Below are positions 22,567-35,800 of a stretch of DNA of 64,000 nt, one piece after another. Source of the DNA: Pelecanus crispus (taxonomy: Eukaryota > Chordata > Aves > Pelecaniformes > Pelecanidae). The DNA lies in the NCBI RefSeq assembly GCF_030463565.1, contig NC_134662.1, positions 1,736,001 to 1,800,000 of the forward strand, read 5' to 3'. How positions within the stretch are numbered: the stretch's first letter is position 1; every line of letters begins with the position of its first letter. The translations under genes and the position numbers were made by a program. The notes beneath the pieces were generated by a model. That model worked only from the letters and a program-made list of their open reading frames with translations. It was not told the DNA's origin and searched no databases.

Positions 22567-25500
22567 CTGCAGAGCAAGGAGAAGGGGAAAAAAATGACAC
22601 GTCAAAGCCGAGACCTCGTGGGGACCCCCTCCCGGGATGGGGAGGTGCAGGACCAGCAGGAACCACCAGCTCCCTTTGGTTCTGCACCTGCAGCATGGGC
22701 ACCCTTGGAGCGAGGGGTCCCCGCCACCTCAAAGGCAGCCAGGGGCTCACTGCTCGGTGCTGGGGGCTGCACTGCCTCGTCCGAGACGCACCAGGCTCCG
22801 GGCACCGGCCTGACCCTCTGCCACCACCTCCTCTACACCACGGTGGGGACTGAGGACCTGCAGGATGCAGCCCGGCTCCCGAGGGCTGGGACAACGCGTG
22901 GGCAGAGAGGGGCCAGGGCAGGCAGCCGTGGGGGCACTTTCTGGGCCGTTGAGGGGATAGGAAGCCCGGTTCACTCGACAGGTATTTTAAGGAGGTGCAA
23001 GGGAAAAAAAAGAAGACACTGAAGATGGAAGGGAAGGAAAAGGCTTGTGTGGAACCTGCAGGTTTGTCAACGCCTCTCAGCCAGCAGCCAAACCCGAGAA
23101 ACAGCCCTGGCTGCACCCCAACGGCAGCAGCGACAGCCCCGGAGGGACGGGGGAGCCAGGGCTCCCCGCGGGCGGGCGGCACAGGCACCCCCCGCCTCCC
23201 TCTCCCCGGCCCAAGGGAGGAGACCCCAGGGCAGGGAGGCTGCGCCCTCGCCGGCTGGGGCAGTGGTGCTCACGGGGCACCGGCTCTCCCCGTTCTGGAA
23301 AGACCTGCTTCCCCTGCACGAGGAACGTGATTCAGCAGGCAGAGCCCAGGCTGGGATGCAGGAGACCGGGGCTTCGCTGCCAGCTCTGCCGTCGCCTCGC
23401 ACAACCCCGGGCAGGTCCCTGCCCCTCTCCTCCTGCGGGCGAGCCGGGCTCCAGCTGCGAGTCCCCGCAGCACCCGTGCAGCGCAAGGCTCCTGCCCTCC
23501 TTCGGGACTGGTCACCGCTGCTCTTGCGAGGCACCGCCTCGGGCTGCAAGCGCAGCACCGCTCCCTGCAACCCCAGCCCTGCTAATTGCATCCGCTCTGC
23601 CTGCGCTCCAGTGCACGCACTTAATTAAATTCACATGAGCCAGGCGCACCGCACCGGGAGCTCAGCCTGGCTGGCCGCCCTCCACTCCCAGCACACGAGG
23701 GCGAGTGATCCCCTGTCTCCCACCTCCCACGCACCCCCTGAGCTTTGCAGGGCACCCAAAGCAAAGCCAGGAGCCCGCAGGGACGGAGGCTGCCCGATCA
23801 GAGCCCCAAGACTGTCCCTGTCCACTGCAAATGCTGCTGCTGCAGATCCACATCAATAACTAGCCACACGCCAGCGGGGAGAGCTCGACTCCTTGCAGAC
23901 ACGGCCAAGGCAGCCGCAAGCGCCCGGCTGGCTCCTCCGCAAACGGCTCGCTCGGGGCACTCCTCCTCCTCTTCCCAGACGCTCTCCGAGGAAGGGCAGG
24001 GCCGCTCTTCCAGCTGCAAGGCTGGAGAAGGGAGAGCCCCGGGAGGTTGAAGGGACTCAGCCAGGGTTGGGGTGGCGCAGGACTTTCAGGCAGCTCCGTC
24101 CCAACCGGGCAAATCGGCCCGCTCCCGCTAGCAGCTGGAGAGCAGAGCCCTAACGGGGGCCGTGCTATTCCTGGAGACCCGAGTGCGGTGCATTTACCAG
24201 GGCATTAAGCACCACAAATAACAAGAAGGAAAAAAACTGTCAAATGAAGTGAGCAGCAGCTGTCCTGGGTGTCCCTGCACGGCCGTTCGGCAGCACCAAC
24301 CCCTCCGACAGCCACATCCAGGGAGCCAAGGGGTGATGACACCCGCCTCTCCGGACACTTCCTCAAAAAACCTCGAAAGCAGCTTGCACCAGCCAGCGCG
24401 GCCCCCAGGCTGCCGTGGGGCGCTGGCAGCTCCACGCGTGCCCTGCCCGCTGCCTGCAAAGGCGCCAGGATGGCGACAGGCAGGTCGGAGCGGAATCTGG
24501 GAGGGGAGCAGGCAGACGAAGAGCCAGGCAGAGCTGGGGAGGCACGAGACCTGCTGACATCTCCCCCCTAAGCAGGGAAACCCTCTGGATTTCATACAAG
24601 CCAGGCTGAAAGCATTTGAAGGCCACCTCCAAGCACTTGTTGCAATGACACAAATGTTCCTCCCGCCCTGCATTGCCCCAGGGACTGGGGCAGCGGGACA
24701 AGCCCAAATTCAAGCCTTGTGCGACCAGCCGGGCTCGGCGAGGCAGAGGCAGGGCTGGGGGTGGCACAGAGCTGCCCTGTTCCCTGGGGCCGGGGAAGCC
24801 GCCGAGCGGCCGTGGGGACATGCAGTGGAGGAATGTGGGTGGAGAAGGGTTTGTTCAGGCTTTTCCTAATTTAGGACAACAACTGGAAGGTGTATTTATG
24901 GCTGGGGGCATATGGTGGGGAAAGCCATGGCCCGGTCACTGGGGCAGAGCAGAACCAGCACCATCAAAGGTGAAGTTTGTTTAAGCGTGTGCCAGCTTCT
25001 GCGTGGCTGTCCAGAGCGAGGTGCCTGCGACTCCCACGCTTCCCTCCCTGATTTATTCTGGTACCTGCTATAAGCTCTCCCCCTGCTCCGCTGCTTGGCA
25101 AACCGGGACAAGCACGGTGCAGGCGGGCAAGGGCAGCCAGGCCGGGAGCCACCGCGGGGCTCTGCCGGTGCCTCCCGGGGATGCCAGCCTCACACCCGAC
25201 GTCCGAAATTTGCCCTTCGCAGCAGGAAGCGGCAATTTCAGGATCCAAAGGTATCGGCAGCTGCCAGGAGCTGCACACAGGAGCTGCTTGGGAGCCGTGT
25301 CCCACGGGTGGCACGGCGCAGCGAGGCTCTTCCTCACCCTGCTCCATTGCGCCAGCTCCACCGGTGGGACTGAACTGATGCTACGGCAGCGCAAAATGGA
25401 GGAAGAGTTTATCCGGCTGCTCCTTGTAAGCCCCTCCTAGGGGCAAAACCAGAAACCTGGGTTAAAAATTAAAGGGGTGCCCGGCTTGGCCAGCTCCACC

Positions 25501-28500
25501 CTCCTCAAACAAGCAGGGCAGGAACCACACGCAGGACCCGTGGCTGCTGGACGCTGCCGGGGCCACTGTGCCTGTGCCGCCTGTGGCACAGCAAAATGCG
25601 CCACGGGTTGGAGCTGGTTTTTCCAATCCTGGCGTAAGGAGGATGGCAGCAGGTCCAGGGCAGCGGGGGTGCTGGCTCGCCTCCCTGCCCGCCCGCAGAG
25701 CTGCACGGGGAAACACTACAGAAAAGGAGGCATCAGCCGGGGAAGCTGCTTGCCCGAGGCCACGTGCTGGCACCTGCACCAGAAACTGCACTTGCAGCGC
25801 TTCACAGGAGGAGCCCCCGTCATCGCGACACAGCGGCGAGTGCTCCTGGACGGGCACTTTGGGGACGTGGAGGGAGCAGAGCCGGGACAGCACCGTGGCC
25901 CCACCCAGGGACCAACCTGTCCCACTGCTGCTCCCAGTCCCAACCTCCACCTAAGCCACCCCTCAGCCACGGGGACTCCCAGGCAGGAGGTCCTAAAAGC
26001 CCCGACCGTGAAGGATGGGCAGCCTCCCCGGGCAGGGATTCAGTAAAGCATTTAAACCCACACGGCACAGCGAGCTACAGGTCTGCAACACCAGGAACTG
26101 GTGAAGAGACCCAACCTCACAGCAGTACGACCCCTGCCCACGCTCGGGGAGACGCCGACACCCTACGGCCAAGCCCTCCGAAGCCCCCCCAGAGCCAGAT
26201 GTACTCGAACCACACGATGCAGGTGGTTTAACCAGCAACCTGCAACTGGGGGAATGATCTGCACCAGTAGGAGGTATTTCAGATAGAATCATAGAATCGT
26301 TTAGGTTGGAAAAGACCTTTAAGGTCATCCAGTCCAACCATCAACCCAACACCACCATGCCCACTAAACCATGTCCCAAAGTGCCGCGTGATGAGTCTCC
26401 GCAAGCCCCCACCCCAGCACGCTGTGAAAATGCCATCCTGGATGGCTGCATCCCTCTGAAATCGGTGCAGCACCTCGCTGGAACGAGCCCGTGCCAGATG
26501 TGGGCTGTGGAGAGGACCAGGAGCCGCCCGGCACTGCCGGCAAGCCCACCGCCAGCACGCCCTCACCCTGGCATTGCTGGATCGAGCACCTTACCTCAAC
26601 CGAGTGGCAGCAGTTGGCATTCCCATGTTTCACCTTGCCAAGGGCTGGCGCACAGCATTAATGACGAGGGAGGAGGAAAACAAGGTGCCGGACTTTGCTA
26701 CGAGTCTATAAACAAGGTGGCTTTAAAAGCATTTTTCAGATCCAAAAGAAAACACCCCCAGAACCAGGGGGGCCACAGGGAGAGCAGACCTAGGGGTGCT
26801 GCAGCCCCAACAGATCCCTTCTCAACACCAGAGCCTGGGTTTCACCAGAGCCCGGGAGCGGCTGTCGCCACCTTACAGCTCTTTGCAGAGCTCCGAGTCC
26901 CCGTGGGCCCAAACTCATCACAACCCGTGGCCATGCTCAGCTGCAAGCAAACACCCTCATCCCAGGGATCTCAAGCACACGCAACCCCGAGTCACAGCCC
27001 CTCGTGCCACCGCCCAGCTCTGCCTGCAGAGACGGCACCGACGGAGGGGTGCAAGCTGGGCGCTCCTCTCAAACCCTCCCGTCTCCAGACTCCACACCCT
27101 TCTCTTCCTCCCACTGTTGCCACCTCCAAGCCGCTCCCGGCACGCTCTGCTCCACAAAGCTGCCCCACGGAGCCGCAGCGCCCTTGCTGGACCCGTCCCA
27201 CCCACCCTTGGGCTGAGAAATCACGAGTTTTGGGCAAGAAACAGAATCCCAGGGGACTCTCCCTGGGATGATGCAGTAATGGAGGCAGCATCCCAGGAAA
27301 GGCAGCTGCTCTCCCTGAACGTCCTCTCTCGGCACCACCAAAGACGCCTTCGCCCTCTGTCAGGAGCCCCAGTCAGATCGGGGCTGCGACTACCGCAAGA
27401 GCCCATGCAAACCAGTACAGCGTGGGCTGGGAAGCGCCACTCCATCCTCTGCGCTCCCGCTGTTACCCAGGCAGGAGAGAAGAGACCCGATGCAGCTCAT
27501 CCACTCGCTGATCCCCAGCACGGCCCGGCCAGCACCCGCTTTGACGTAAGGTGGCCTCCTCCACGTAAGGAGGACAACACCAGCCGATCCCCTTGGCCAG
27601 ACGACGTCTCTGTTTGCCTAAGGAGCTTTGCACTTGCAGTGCCCAGCTCCAAACTATGAAAACCCAAGAAAGAGCAAACGGAGCTTTTCCGGAGGAACCT
27701 TTGATGGCATCAACCAGGAGGACCGTATTCATGGCAGCCTCCGCAGCCCAGGAGCCGGCTGACGCCTTGCTCCCAGCCCTGTGGAGCATGCTACCCGCTG
27801 CAGAAAGACGTTGCTCTTCCTCTTCCCCAGCTCTGCAGCATCTCCTGGCCTCAGATCCGGCATTACGGCGCTCCCGGTCCCCTTCGTTACAGGCGAATGG
27901 CACAGGATGCGCCAGGACTGGGGCCAGACGTGGAGGAGAACACGTTGCACTTCCATCGCATCTCATCTCCCCTCTTGCTGAGCGCTTCTTCCCACCTCTC
28001 TGCAAACAGTAATTAATTCATCCTTGCAACCACACTGCGGGAGGCAGGCACATCACACCTTTGTTTCTTCTCCAGACACTGGGAAAAGCGAGGCAGGGAG
28101 GCTGGGCTCCTCGCCTCGGGCCAGAGAGGAGGAGGCCAGTGCCAGAGCCAAGATGCGCAGGCAGATACTTCAGCGATCAGATCAATCTGTGCGACTGACT
28201 TCAGGAGTTTCTGGCTCTGCTACGACCCAGAGAGGTGGGAGGAGGCAGCCAGGCCAGCCTCAAAGGACGTGGCATGATAGGCAGAGGACAGCAGAGAGCA
28301 GCAGCCCAGGGCTCAGAAATACGAGAGGATTCATTGCAGTCCCAGCAATCCACTGCAAGTTTACAGATGCTCAGGCTGGCCCAGAAACCGAGGCCTGTGG
28401 TCTCCCTGTGCATCCTCCAAGCGCCAAAACGCCTGCTGCGCTCTGGCAGGGCTGCCGTATTTCATCCTTCCCTGGATCTCCCCTTCGAGCATCCCAGCGT

Positions 28501-31500
28501 CTTCTATAAACGGCAACTTTCCCAAATCCTTCGCAAAGCTGCGAACAGTCCCCGCGTGTCGCAGATGGGGAAGCGGAGCCCGAGAGAGGAGCCGTGGCTG
28601 GCTCCGTCCCATGAGAGGCACGTCGCGTAGGAGGGGAGAGTAGAGCCCAGGGCTCTCAGCTGCACCGGCTGCCCCTCGTCCTCTTGGCCTCGCTGGGGCA
28701 GAAGCTGCTGGAAATGCACCTCCAAAGCCAGGACACCAGGCAGCAACGCCGGCACGGTGCCGACGTGCAACAGCCGGGGCAACTCCAACGTCCAGCCTGC
28801 CCCATGCTCCCCATCTCCCTTTTCCCTGGTGATTTCTGTTATCGCCATCGCTCTTCTTGCCGGATAGCGAGATGAGCCCACACCGCTGCAATCAATGCCC
28901 ACAGCACTTTTTGGAGACGGTCCCTCCCACGGCAGGAGTCATGAATGGGCTTGCACGCAAAGGCACGGCCACGTAAGCGCGCCAGGCCATGGTGCCTTTC
29001 GGTAGCCGTGTGGGCAGGGAGGAGAAAAGCCGCAGATCCCGGCTGGCAGACGCCGCTCCGCGCCATCACCGATGCTGATCCGGACGAGGGGCCACGGCCA
29101 CCGCCCCTCCAGCTCAGTCAAGAAAACACAATTTGCTTTATGTAACAAAAGATTTACCTGCTGAGCTGCTGCTGCTCCCTTCTGCAAAGGGTTAAATTAG
29201 TGGAGCTAGAGGAGAGAAATTGAAGAAAAAGGAGGAGAAATTGCGTCCGACTGCCTCTGTCCCACCTCAGCCCCCATAGGACCGCCGTGCATTGGTCTGA
29301 CGGGCAAAGCACTGCCCCGGTTGCCGGGACCTCCCGGCCGTGTCCCTGCTCACCCCCGTGGCAGCGAGGGGCTGCCGGGCTCTGGGGACAGCAGGACCAG
29401 CCCCAAAGCACCCCAAGAGCCGCCCCTCAGCACACGGTGTACGGGGGGAAACCCAGCCTTGCTGCAACTCAAGACCCTTCCAGGGCACCCGATATCCGTA
29501 TCTTCCTACATTCCAGGTGTGGCAGCACCACAAGCGCCCGCTCCGTGGGTCATGGCTGGGCTGGGTAGCGCAGGAAAGACAAGAGCAACACGGCCTGAGG
29601 GAGTCCGACCCAGCCCCGCAGCGTCACCAGCGGCACATCTTGCCACCGGAACGATGCCAGGCCCGGCGAAGCACCCCACGGCTTGGCTCCACGCTGCTGC
29701 ACAGCCAGAGCCCCGCTGCCACGGGGCTACCGAGGACCCAGGGGGACTCGCACGGGGGGATCCGGGGACCAGAAGGACCCGGCAGCCAGCACGGGTGCGG
29801 GAGGATGAGGCGAGCGAGGAAGGCTCTGCTCGTTTCTGAGCTCGGTGCGAGACCGGGAGAGGCAGGCGGCTGCGAGCGACCTCGGTATTGCCCCTGCTCG
29901 GGCTGCACCGGCCTGGCACGTCCCTGACTTCGCAGCGGAGAGCAGCCGGAGCACAGGCGCGCCTGACAGCCCCGTCCCCTCGGATGCTGCCCAGCCGCAC
30001 CCCCGCCAGCGGGAACAGGGAGGGCCAAATACCGAGCCCCCCTTCACGCCAAAACCCCAGCACAATGGGGCCACGGCACGGCATCCAAACAGGCCGGGAG
30101 CTGCAGAAAAGTCGAGACCAAGAGAGGGGCAGGGAACACATGGGGGAAAACCCCCGGGAAGAGCTGTTCCTGCCCACGGCCTGGGGCAGCAGCAGGCAGC
30201 TCCAGCCCGTCACTGGCCCCAGGCCCCCCCCGAGCCTACCGGTGGGACACGGCGCTCCCCACGTGAGGAGGGGCTCCTCACACTGGTACAATAATTGCTT
30301 TTGCAGCTCTTTTCCCGAGCCCGTGGAGCTTAGCGAGCACCCAAACTCCGCACGAGGCGTTTGGGGCAGGTACCCGGAGGCACATTTAACTCACTGGGGT
30401 GCCGGAGGCGCAGCACTGGGGCATCACCGCAGCCGAAACACCCAACCTCAGCCACTGCCAGACAGGGTGCCAGCCGGCAGCTGGCTGGCCCGAAAGCAGC
30501 CGCTCCTGAGCTCGCGGAGCCAATGCGTTTCCCGGCGGAGGCCAGACCCCGTTACGGGTTTGCTTTCAAGTTGCCGCACCCCGGGGGTCTGCAGAGCCCG
30601 CCGGCGGGGCCACCAAATCTCGGTTCCCCTCCAGCCCGGGAGAAGGAGGATCCTCCGGAGCGGGGCGCGGCGCTCCGCTCCTCCGGCGGCGCAGCGGGCT
30701 TCGCCACGCCGCTCGGCCGCCCTGGCTGGGCTCGGCAGCCCGGTGGGAGCCCGCAGCCGGGGCGGTGGGACCGGTGAGGGGTGCGTGGAAAGTTGGGAGG
30801 CCGGGAAGCGGGGACGGCTGGGAGGCAGCGCAGGCCAATGGGAAGCGCAGAGCATGATGTCACCACGCTCATCACAGCATGGCTCTTGCTAACAAAGAGA
30901 ACAATGAGGCTGCCCAGCTCCCCGCTTCCCCCCAGGAAAAAATGCCCCCCGGCCGCCCGGCCCGCAGCCCCCTGCCCAGGGAGGGATGGGAGCCGCGGGA
31001 GCGAGGGCGCGGCCGGGGTGCCAGCACCCTGCGTGGCAAAAACACCCCGGGGGTCAGGCTCCCCGTGAGCCCAAGTGCCCGTCGCCACCGGGATTCCTGC
31101 GGGCAGCAGCTCCCTTCCTTTTTATTTCATTTTTTTTTTTTTAAATCCTCTTCCCCGAGGTCTTTTTTTTTTTGGTTTTTTTTTTGTTTGTTTGTTTTTT
31201 AAAAGGCGAAACTTTGGGTTAGGGCTATTTCGGATTTCCTCGAGACAAAGCCCACGGCAGGCACACCCACCCCGGGGGAGGGCTGGGGCTGAGGCGTGCC
31301 CGGGCGTCCTTTTGTGACAGCTGAGCGCGAGTGGGGCTCCCCCGGCCCCGCCGGCGCCTTCACCGCCGCTCGGACACGAAGCCACCGGCACCCGGCACCG
31401 TTTACACGCCAACTCTTCAAGACGCGGGGCTGGGCGGGGGGGTGGCGGCACTGGACTGGGACGGAATCAGCGCTTTCGCCCGCGCTGCCTGTGCCGCCGG

Positions 31501-32311
31501 CTGCCACGGCCTCGCGTGGCTCCGGGAGCTCCCGGTGCACGCAGGGTGCCCGGCCCCGCCGCCCCCCCGAGCGCGGTGCGGGTCGAGAGGGGCGCGCCGG
31601 GGAGCGGCGCGGGGCCGCGGGATTCGCCGCCGCGAAGTTTCCGCCTCCGCGCTGCCGGGCGCGGAGACAAAGCCCCGAAAGTGACCGAAAGGCGGCGGGG
31701 CCGGGCCGGGGCGGCCCGCGGGGGGAGGCGGCGCCGCGGCCCCGGGGCCCCGGGGGGCGGGCGAGGGGGGGTCCCCGCGCGGGGCAGGGGTTACCTTGCC
31801 GGCCCACGATCTCGGCGACGTGCTCGGAGCTGGGCACGGGCACGCACTCGGTCATGTTCACGCTCTTCTTCCTGCTCCCCAGCGCGCCCAGCGGCTCGGC
31901 CAGCAGCGCGGCGGGCGGCGCCAGGTGCGGGGCGAAGTTACCGAAGGCGGCCGGGGGGGAGGCGGCGCCGGCGGCCGGGGGGGAGCCGCCGCCGCGCTCC
32001 CGCGCCTGCAGGCCGCCCGGCCCCGCGCCCCCCGCCGCCGCCTCCGGCTCCTCCGGCCCCGCGCCGCCCGCCTCCGCCGCCCGCAGCCCGCGCTCGCCCG
32101 CCTCCTCCAGCCCCAGCAGCGAGAGCTGGTCCAGGGCGAACCTCAGGGCGGCGGCTTCGTCCTGCGCCGGCGGCCCCTCCCGCTCCCGCCCGGGCTCGGG
32201 CTCCGGCGGCGGCTCCTGCCCGGCGGGCGGCGGCGGGCTGAGCAGCGCCAGGCAGCGCGGGGGGCCGCGGGCGGGCTGCCCGCCCTCGGGCTGGTAGATG
32301 GAGCCGGGCAT
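21302..32311 (-). CDS. MEX3D: MEX3D, KH/RING RNA-binding E3 ligase
   Basis: Two coding exons (31795-32311 and 21302-22566) join in phase 1 to give 593 residues. MEX3 proteins are phosphoproteins that bind mRNA through two KH domains, shuttle between nucleus and cytoplasm, and can ubiquitinate partners. KH1 spans about 158-220 ([16 protein letters not shown]) and KH2 about 248-312 ([18 protein letters not shown]). Both have the GxxG loop, and the intron cuts inside the KH1 loop codon, as in other MEX3 genes. A C3HC4 RING fills the last 52 residues and ends HIFS. The start ATG (32309-32311) gives [11 protein letters not shown]. The D paralogue is assigned by linkage to MBD3. Nothing suggests a defect. 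Confidence 0.95.
26284..26395 (-). mobile_element. CR1 LINE 3' tail
   Basis: The sequence opens with the AGAATCATAGAATCG terminal repeats and continues TTTAGGTTGGAAAAGACC, then CATCCAGTCCAACCATC and CCATGTCCCAAAGTGCC. This is the reverse complement of the avian CR1 3' end, so the element points to the minus strand. It is close to the consensus I remember, so the copy is fairly young. Similarity fades after about 26395. Confidence 0.93.
31127..31200 (+). repeat. T-rich simple sequence
   Basis: Runs of 11, 10 and 9 T, with TTTG repeats, lie in the MEX3D intron about 600 bases from the exon 1 donor. They could be the residue of a poly(A) tail of a minus-strand insertion, but no element body is recognisable. 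Confidence 0.6.
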
Positions 32312-32870
32312 GGCGGCGGAGCGGCGCTGGCCGGTGGGAGCGGGCCGGGGCGGTGGCGGTGCCCGCCGCACGCCGCTCTCTGCGCGCCCCCCGCCGCGCC
32401 GCCCCCGCCCCCGCCCCGCCCCGCCCCGACAATGGGCCGCGCCCCGCTGCGCGCATGCGCCGGCCGCGCCCCGCCCCCTCCCGCGCGGCCCCGCCCCGCC
32501 GCAGGAAGGGGGCGGCCACGCCCCGCCCCCGCCGCGCGCCCCAGCTCCGCCCCCGCCGGCGCCCGGACGCGGCCCGGCCCTCGGCTGCCGGGAGCGGGGG
32601 GGCCGGGAGAGGCGGGGCCGCGGGGCTGCCGGTGGGCTCCGGCGCGCCTCTCCCCGGCCCACGCGGCCCCGTCGGCCCCGGCTTCCACGGGAGGCAGCGA
32701 GAGCGCAGCGGAGCCGCGCACGGCTTTGCGCAGCCCGTTCCCGGAGCGGAGCAGAGCGCAACCGGGCAGCGGAGCGCCCGCCGGGGCGGCAGCTCCCCGC
32801 GGCGCCCGGGAGGCTCCTCCCGTCCGCCCGTGCCACGCACGCCGGGACCACGGCGCTGATCGGGCGCGCG
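31400..32870. promoter_or_regulatory. MEX3D: CpG island at the MEX3D 5' end
   Basis: Very high GC and frequent CpG span exon 1 and about 550 bases upstream of the ATG. GC boxes (CCCCGCCCC types) are dense at 32390-32560. No TATA box is seen, so a dispersed CpG-island promoter is likely. The exact start is unknown. Confidence 0.7.
31795..32311 (-). CDS. MEX3D: MEX3D exon 1
   Basis: This exon codes for residues 1-172 plus one base. The first 140 residues are low-complexity Ala/Gly/Pro/Glu sequence, with one conserved helix-like island, [16 protein letters not shown]. The conserved [19 protein letters not shown] block leads into KH1. The donor is GTAACC. The exon lies inside a CpG-dense island, and open shadow frames on the opposite strand are a composition effect. 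Confidence 0.93.
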
Positions 32871-35800
32871 AGGCTGCGAGCTACAGCACAGCCACGCTCC
32901 CTTCTTCCCCAGTTAGGAAAGTTAAGAGAACGTAACATCTTCGTCCTTTCTCCCACCTTCTTCCTTGGGTTGTGTAGCTCCCGTTTCCCGAGGGTTGTCT
33001 GCTGCCACGCTCAGCAAGGCAGGTCTCGGCTTCTGGCAGAGCCACAGCAGCTGCAGCAGCTTGCATGCCCCGAGACCACGGGGGTCTCCAGCACCTTCCC
33101 AAGCCTCCCTCGCCGGCAAGCTGCCACAGCAGCTCCCTGCTGCGATGGTTTCTCCCCACAAAAGGCGGCCGGCCGACTGAAACACAAATACCTGGGCATC
33201 TGGCCCACCTGGGCCATCCCTTCACAGGGACCTTCCACCGACAGAGCTTTAGGAACCCCTCCTGGCAGTGACGGCACAGCACCCCGATTCACTGTAACAG
33301 CATCAAGACCAATTCCCATCCCACCCGCTACCTCAAGTGCCCAGATGCCTAAATTCCATAGGCCCTGTTCTCAGTTTTTCCCCATTTTCATATAACTCTT
33401 TCCCAATCGCTGCCTTTGGGACTAATTTGACCATTCGGCTTGGGACTGTTTTTAATTGCAAGAACCATCAGCGCCTGGTCCAGAACCCCCCCACTTCAAA
33501 ACACCCACTCTTGTTCACATTTCACAGATCCCGGGAAAGATTTAAGTCCTGCCGGTCAGCGGCCCGGGCACACAAGCCACGTGGCCTGCCCTTGTGCTGC
33601 CACGTTTTGCTCTTCAGCTGGCGACTCCCCTACGGAGAAGGACTTCCACCTTCTGATACTCTGAATGGGTCACCTTAAACTTCTCTGGGATCTCTCCAGT
33701 GAGGCAAGAGCCACCGGGAGCTGCCTCCTTCCTTCTTTCCATTTCTCTTACCTGCCAACCAAACCTAGTATCTTCCAGCCGCTGAGAAGTGTCACGAGAA
33801 CAGGTAACAAGCTTCCTCTCCTCCGGTTTTACCTTCAGAGGTCTTGGCAGTGAGCTCTTTCTGCACGGCTGCTGCAGAGGAAGACTACAGCAACTTCTGT
33901 TTTCCCCCAAAGCGTTCAGGGCTCAATTTCACGGGGATCTGTCCGTATCCATCCAGACCCCTCGGTGCTTACACAGATGCATCGGCACGAGCACAGCTCT
34001 GTGAATCCTCCCATCTCAGACTTGCCTTCCCCGTGCCGCGGAGCTGTTCAGAGAGCTGGCAGGCTCCAGGCGCGTTACGGAGAGCTCGCACCTACTGCGG
34101 ACTGAAGCTTCTCCTCCAGGGACAGACGCGGCAAAACCAGCAGATTTGAGCTGTGCAAGCTGGCTGCGAGACATCTCCCCCTCTCACTTCCCAAAATGTT
34201 TAACCTAGTAAGTTGAAACACCCCACTAAACTACTAAAAATAGTGGATTTTCCATTACTTGAGACAGAACGGTACAACCCTGCTCTTCTGAGCTTCTCCC
34301 ATTTCCAGGAAATGTAGAAAATTCTCATTAATGACCAACACTGCTACCTTCTCTGGGCAACCTGCACCGACACAGACGACTACACCTGTCCCAATGGCTC
34401 CTTACGTCCTTGCTGCAAGCCCAATACTGGCCACACTCCTTGCCACCGCAGGCACCATGAGAAGTGCTGTACATCGGCTTTCAAACTCACCTCAGGAACT
34501 GCACCGCTGGCTCCACACGCTGCCATTTTTGCCTACTCTGTGCTTGAGAGAGTCCTTTTTCGAAATTACTGTGTCCAACAACGCCCAGAGAAACTGCCAG
34601 TTGCTATTTTAAGTGCTTTTGGCAAACCTGGTTTTAGATGTTATGCCTCTGATCTGTTCCATTTTCAGCAGAACTAGCTCACGCTTTCTTCTCGGATTCT
34701 TAATTTCACTCGTGACACCGAGTTGCCTTTGTATTTTTTAACCCAAGTAATTAGCAGGTCTTGAAGAGACTTGCGTCCCTCATTAACAGAGAAAATGGAC
34801 TATACAAATTAGAGAAGTTCTTTAGCACAATTCTGTTTCTTTACCGAAACACAACCATACAGAAGATCCAAGTTCCCTGAACACAAGAGAAGAGAGACGG
34901 TGCGCGCTTGCTGCTTCCAAGCCCATCCCTCCCGGTGGTTTCCCCATTTCCTATCAGGGCTCATTCACAATTGCTTCTGCTGCCTGTAATCATTCGGTCT
35001 CTGATCACCCACAGAACTAAGAACTAAAGTGGCCAACGCAATCCCCTGTGTATGTACAGGGAATTAAAGAACACTTTGCTAAAGCAAAGCAGAGGTGTAA
35101 CAGCCCGTTAGGCTGTTTTCTGTACGGGGAAACAGAGCAATGTAACTACAGCAGAGTAATTAGTACCACCACAGCTACGCAAGCCTAACTTCCCCAAGTA
35201 CAATCTGCAACAGCCACTCTTATTCCAGGTCAAGTGTGCAAAGGCAGAAGTTACAAATAGAGTATCTATTCTGCTCTAAAGACCATCCTTTTGTAGATCA
35301 ACCCCTAAAGAGGGGATTACTGAACACATAGGAGGGACCCACACACACAACAAACCAAAAAACCCCACAGTTTCCCATTTGCCTAAATCACAGCACATTA
35401 GCCAAACGCTAAAAATGGGCTCCAAAGTTTAGGGGCAAAAAATACTTTTAGAGGACTACCGTAGTTGTTCCTCTTGCTCTTTAGATTGAACTCTGCTTTC
35501 TGTACTATTCTTCAAGCACATGCAAACATCATGCAAAAAATACAGGCTTTGAGCACAGCACAGAAGAGGTGGTGCTGCTTGGAAAAGAATTATAAAAAAG
35601 TCCTTACTTGTGTGTGGGAAGGCTTAAGGGAATATTTCAGCACATCAGGAGCTGAATCACTGCATGTAGGTGGAGCCAGACAGATTGACAAGATCTGTAA
35701 CTTGAAAAATGACCTAAGTCTGAGATCAATCATCTCACGGAGTAGCTGACTGAGGGAACAACGTACGGAGCCGGCTCAAGGTGATGAGGCTCACGTCAAC

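Larger units (their letters stand above)
22567..31794 (-). other. MEX3D: MEX3D intron (9.2 kb)
   Basis: The single intron interrupts KH1. It is GC-rich and mostly unique, with one CR1 copy at 26284-26395. Long plus-strand ORFs (for example 26306-27271) read through the CR1 copy and have no family signal. No nested gene was recognised. Confidence 0.7.

Noticed and set aside
26306-27271. 321-residue plus-strand ORF in the MEX3D intron
   Set aside because: It begins inside a CR1 tail and runs through Pro/Ser-rich sequence without any recognisable domain.
31296-33395. Long plus-strand ORFs over the MEX3D promoter and exon 1
   Set aside because: They are CpG-island shadows. The minus strand there encodes the MEX3D N-terminus with a correct donor.
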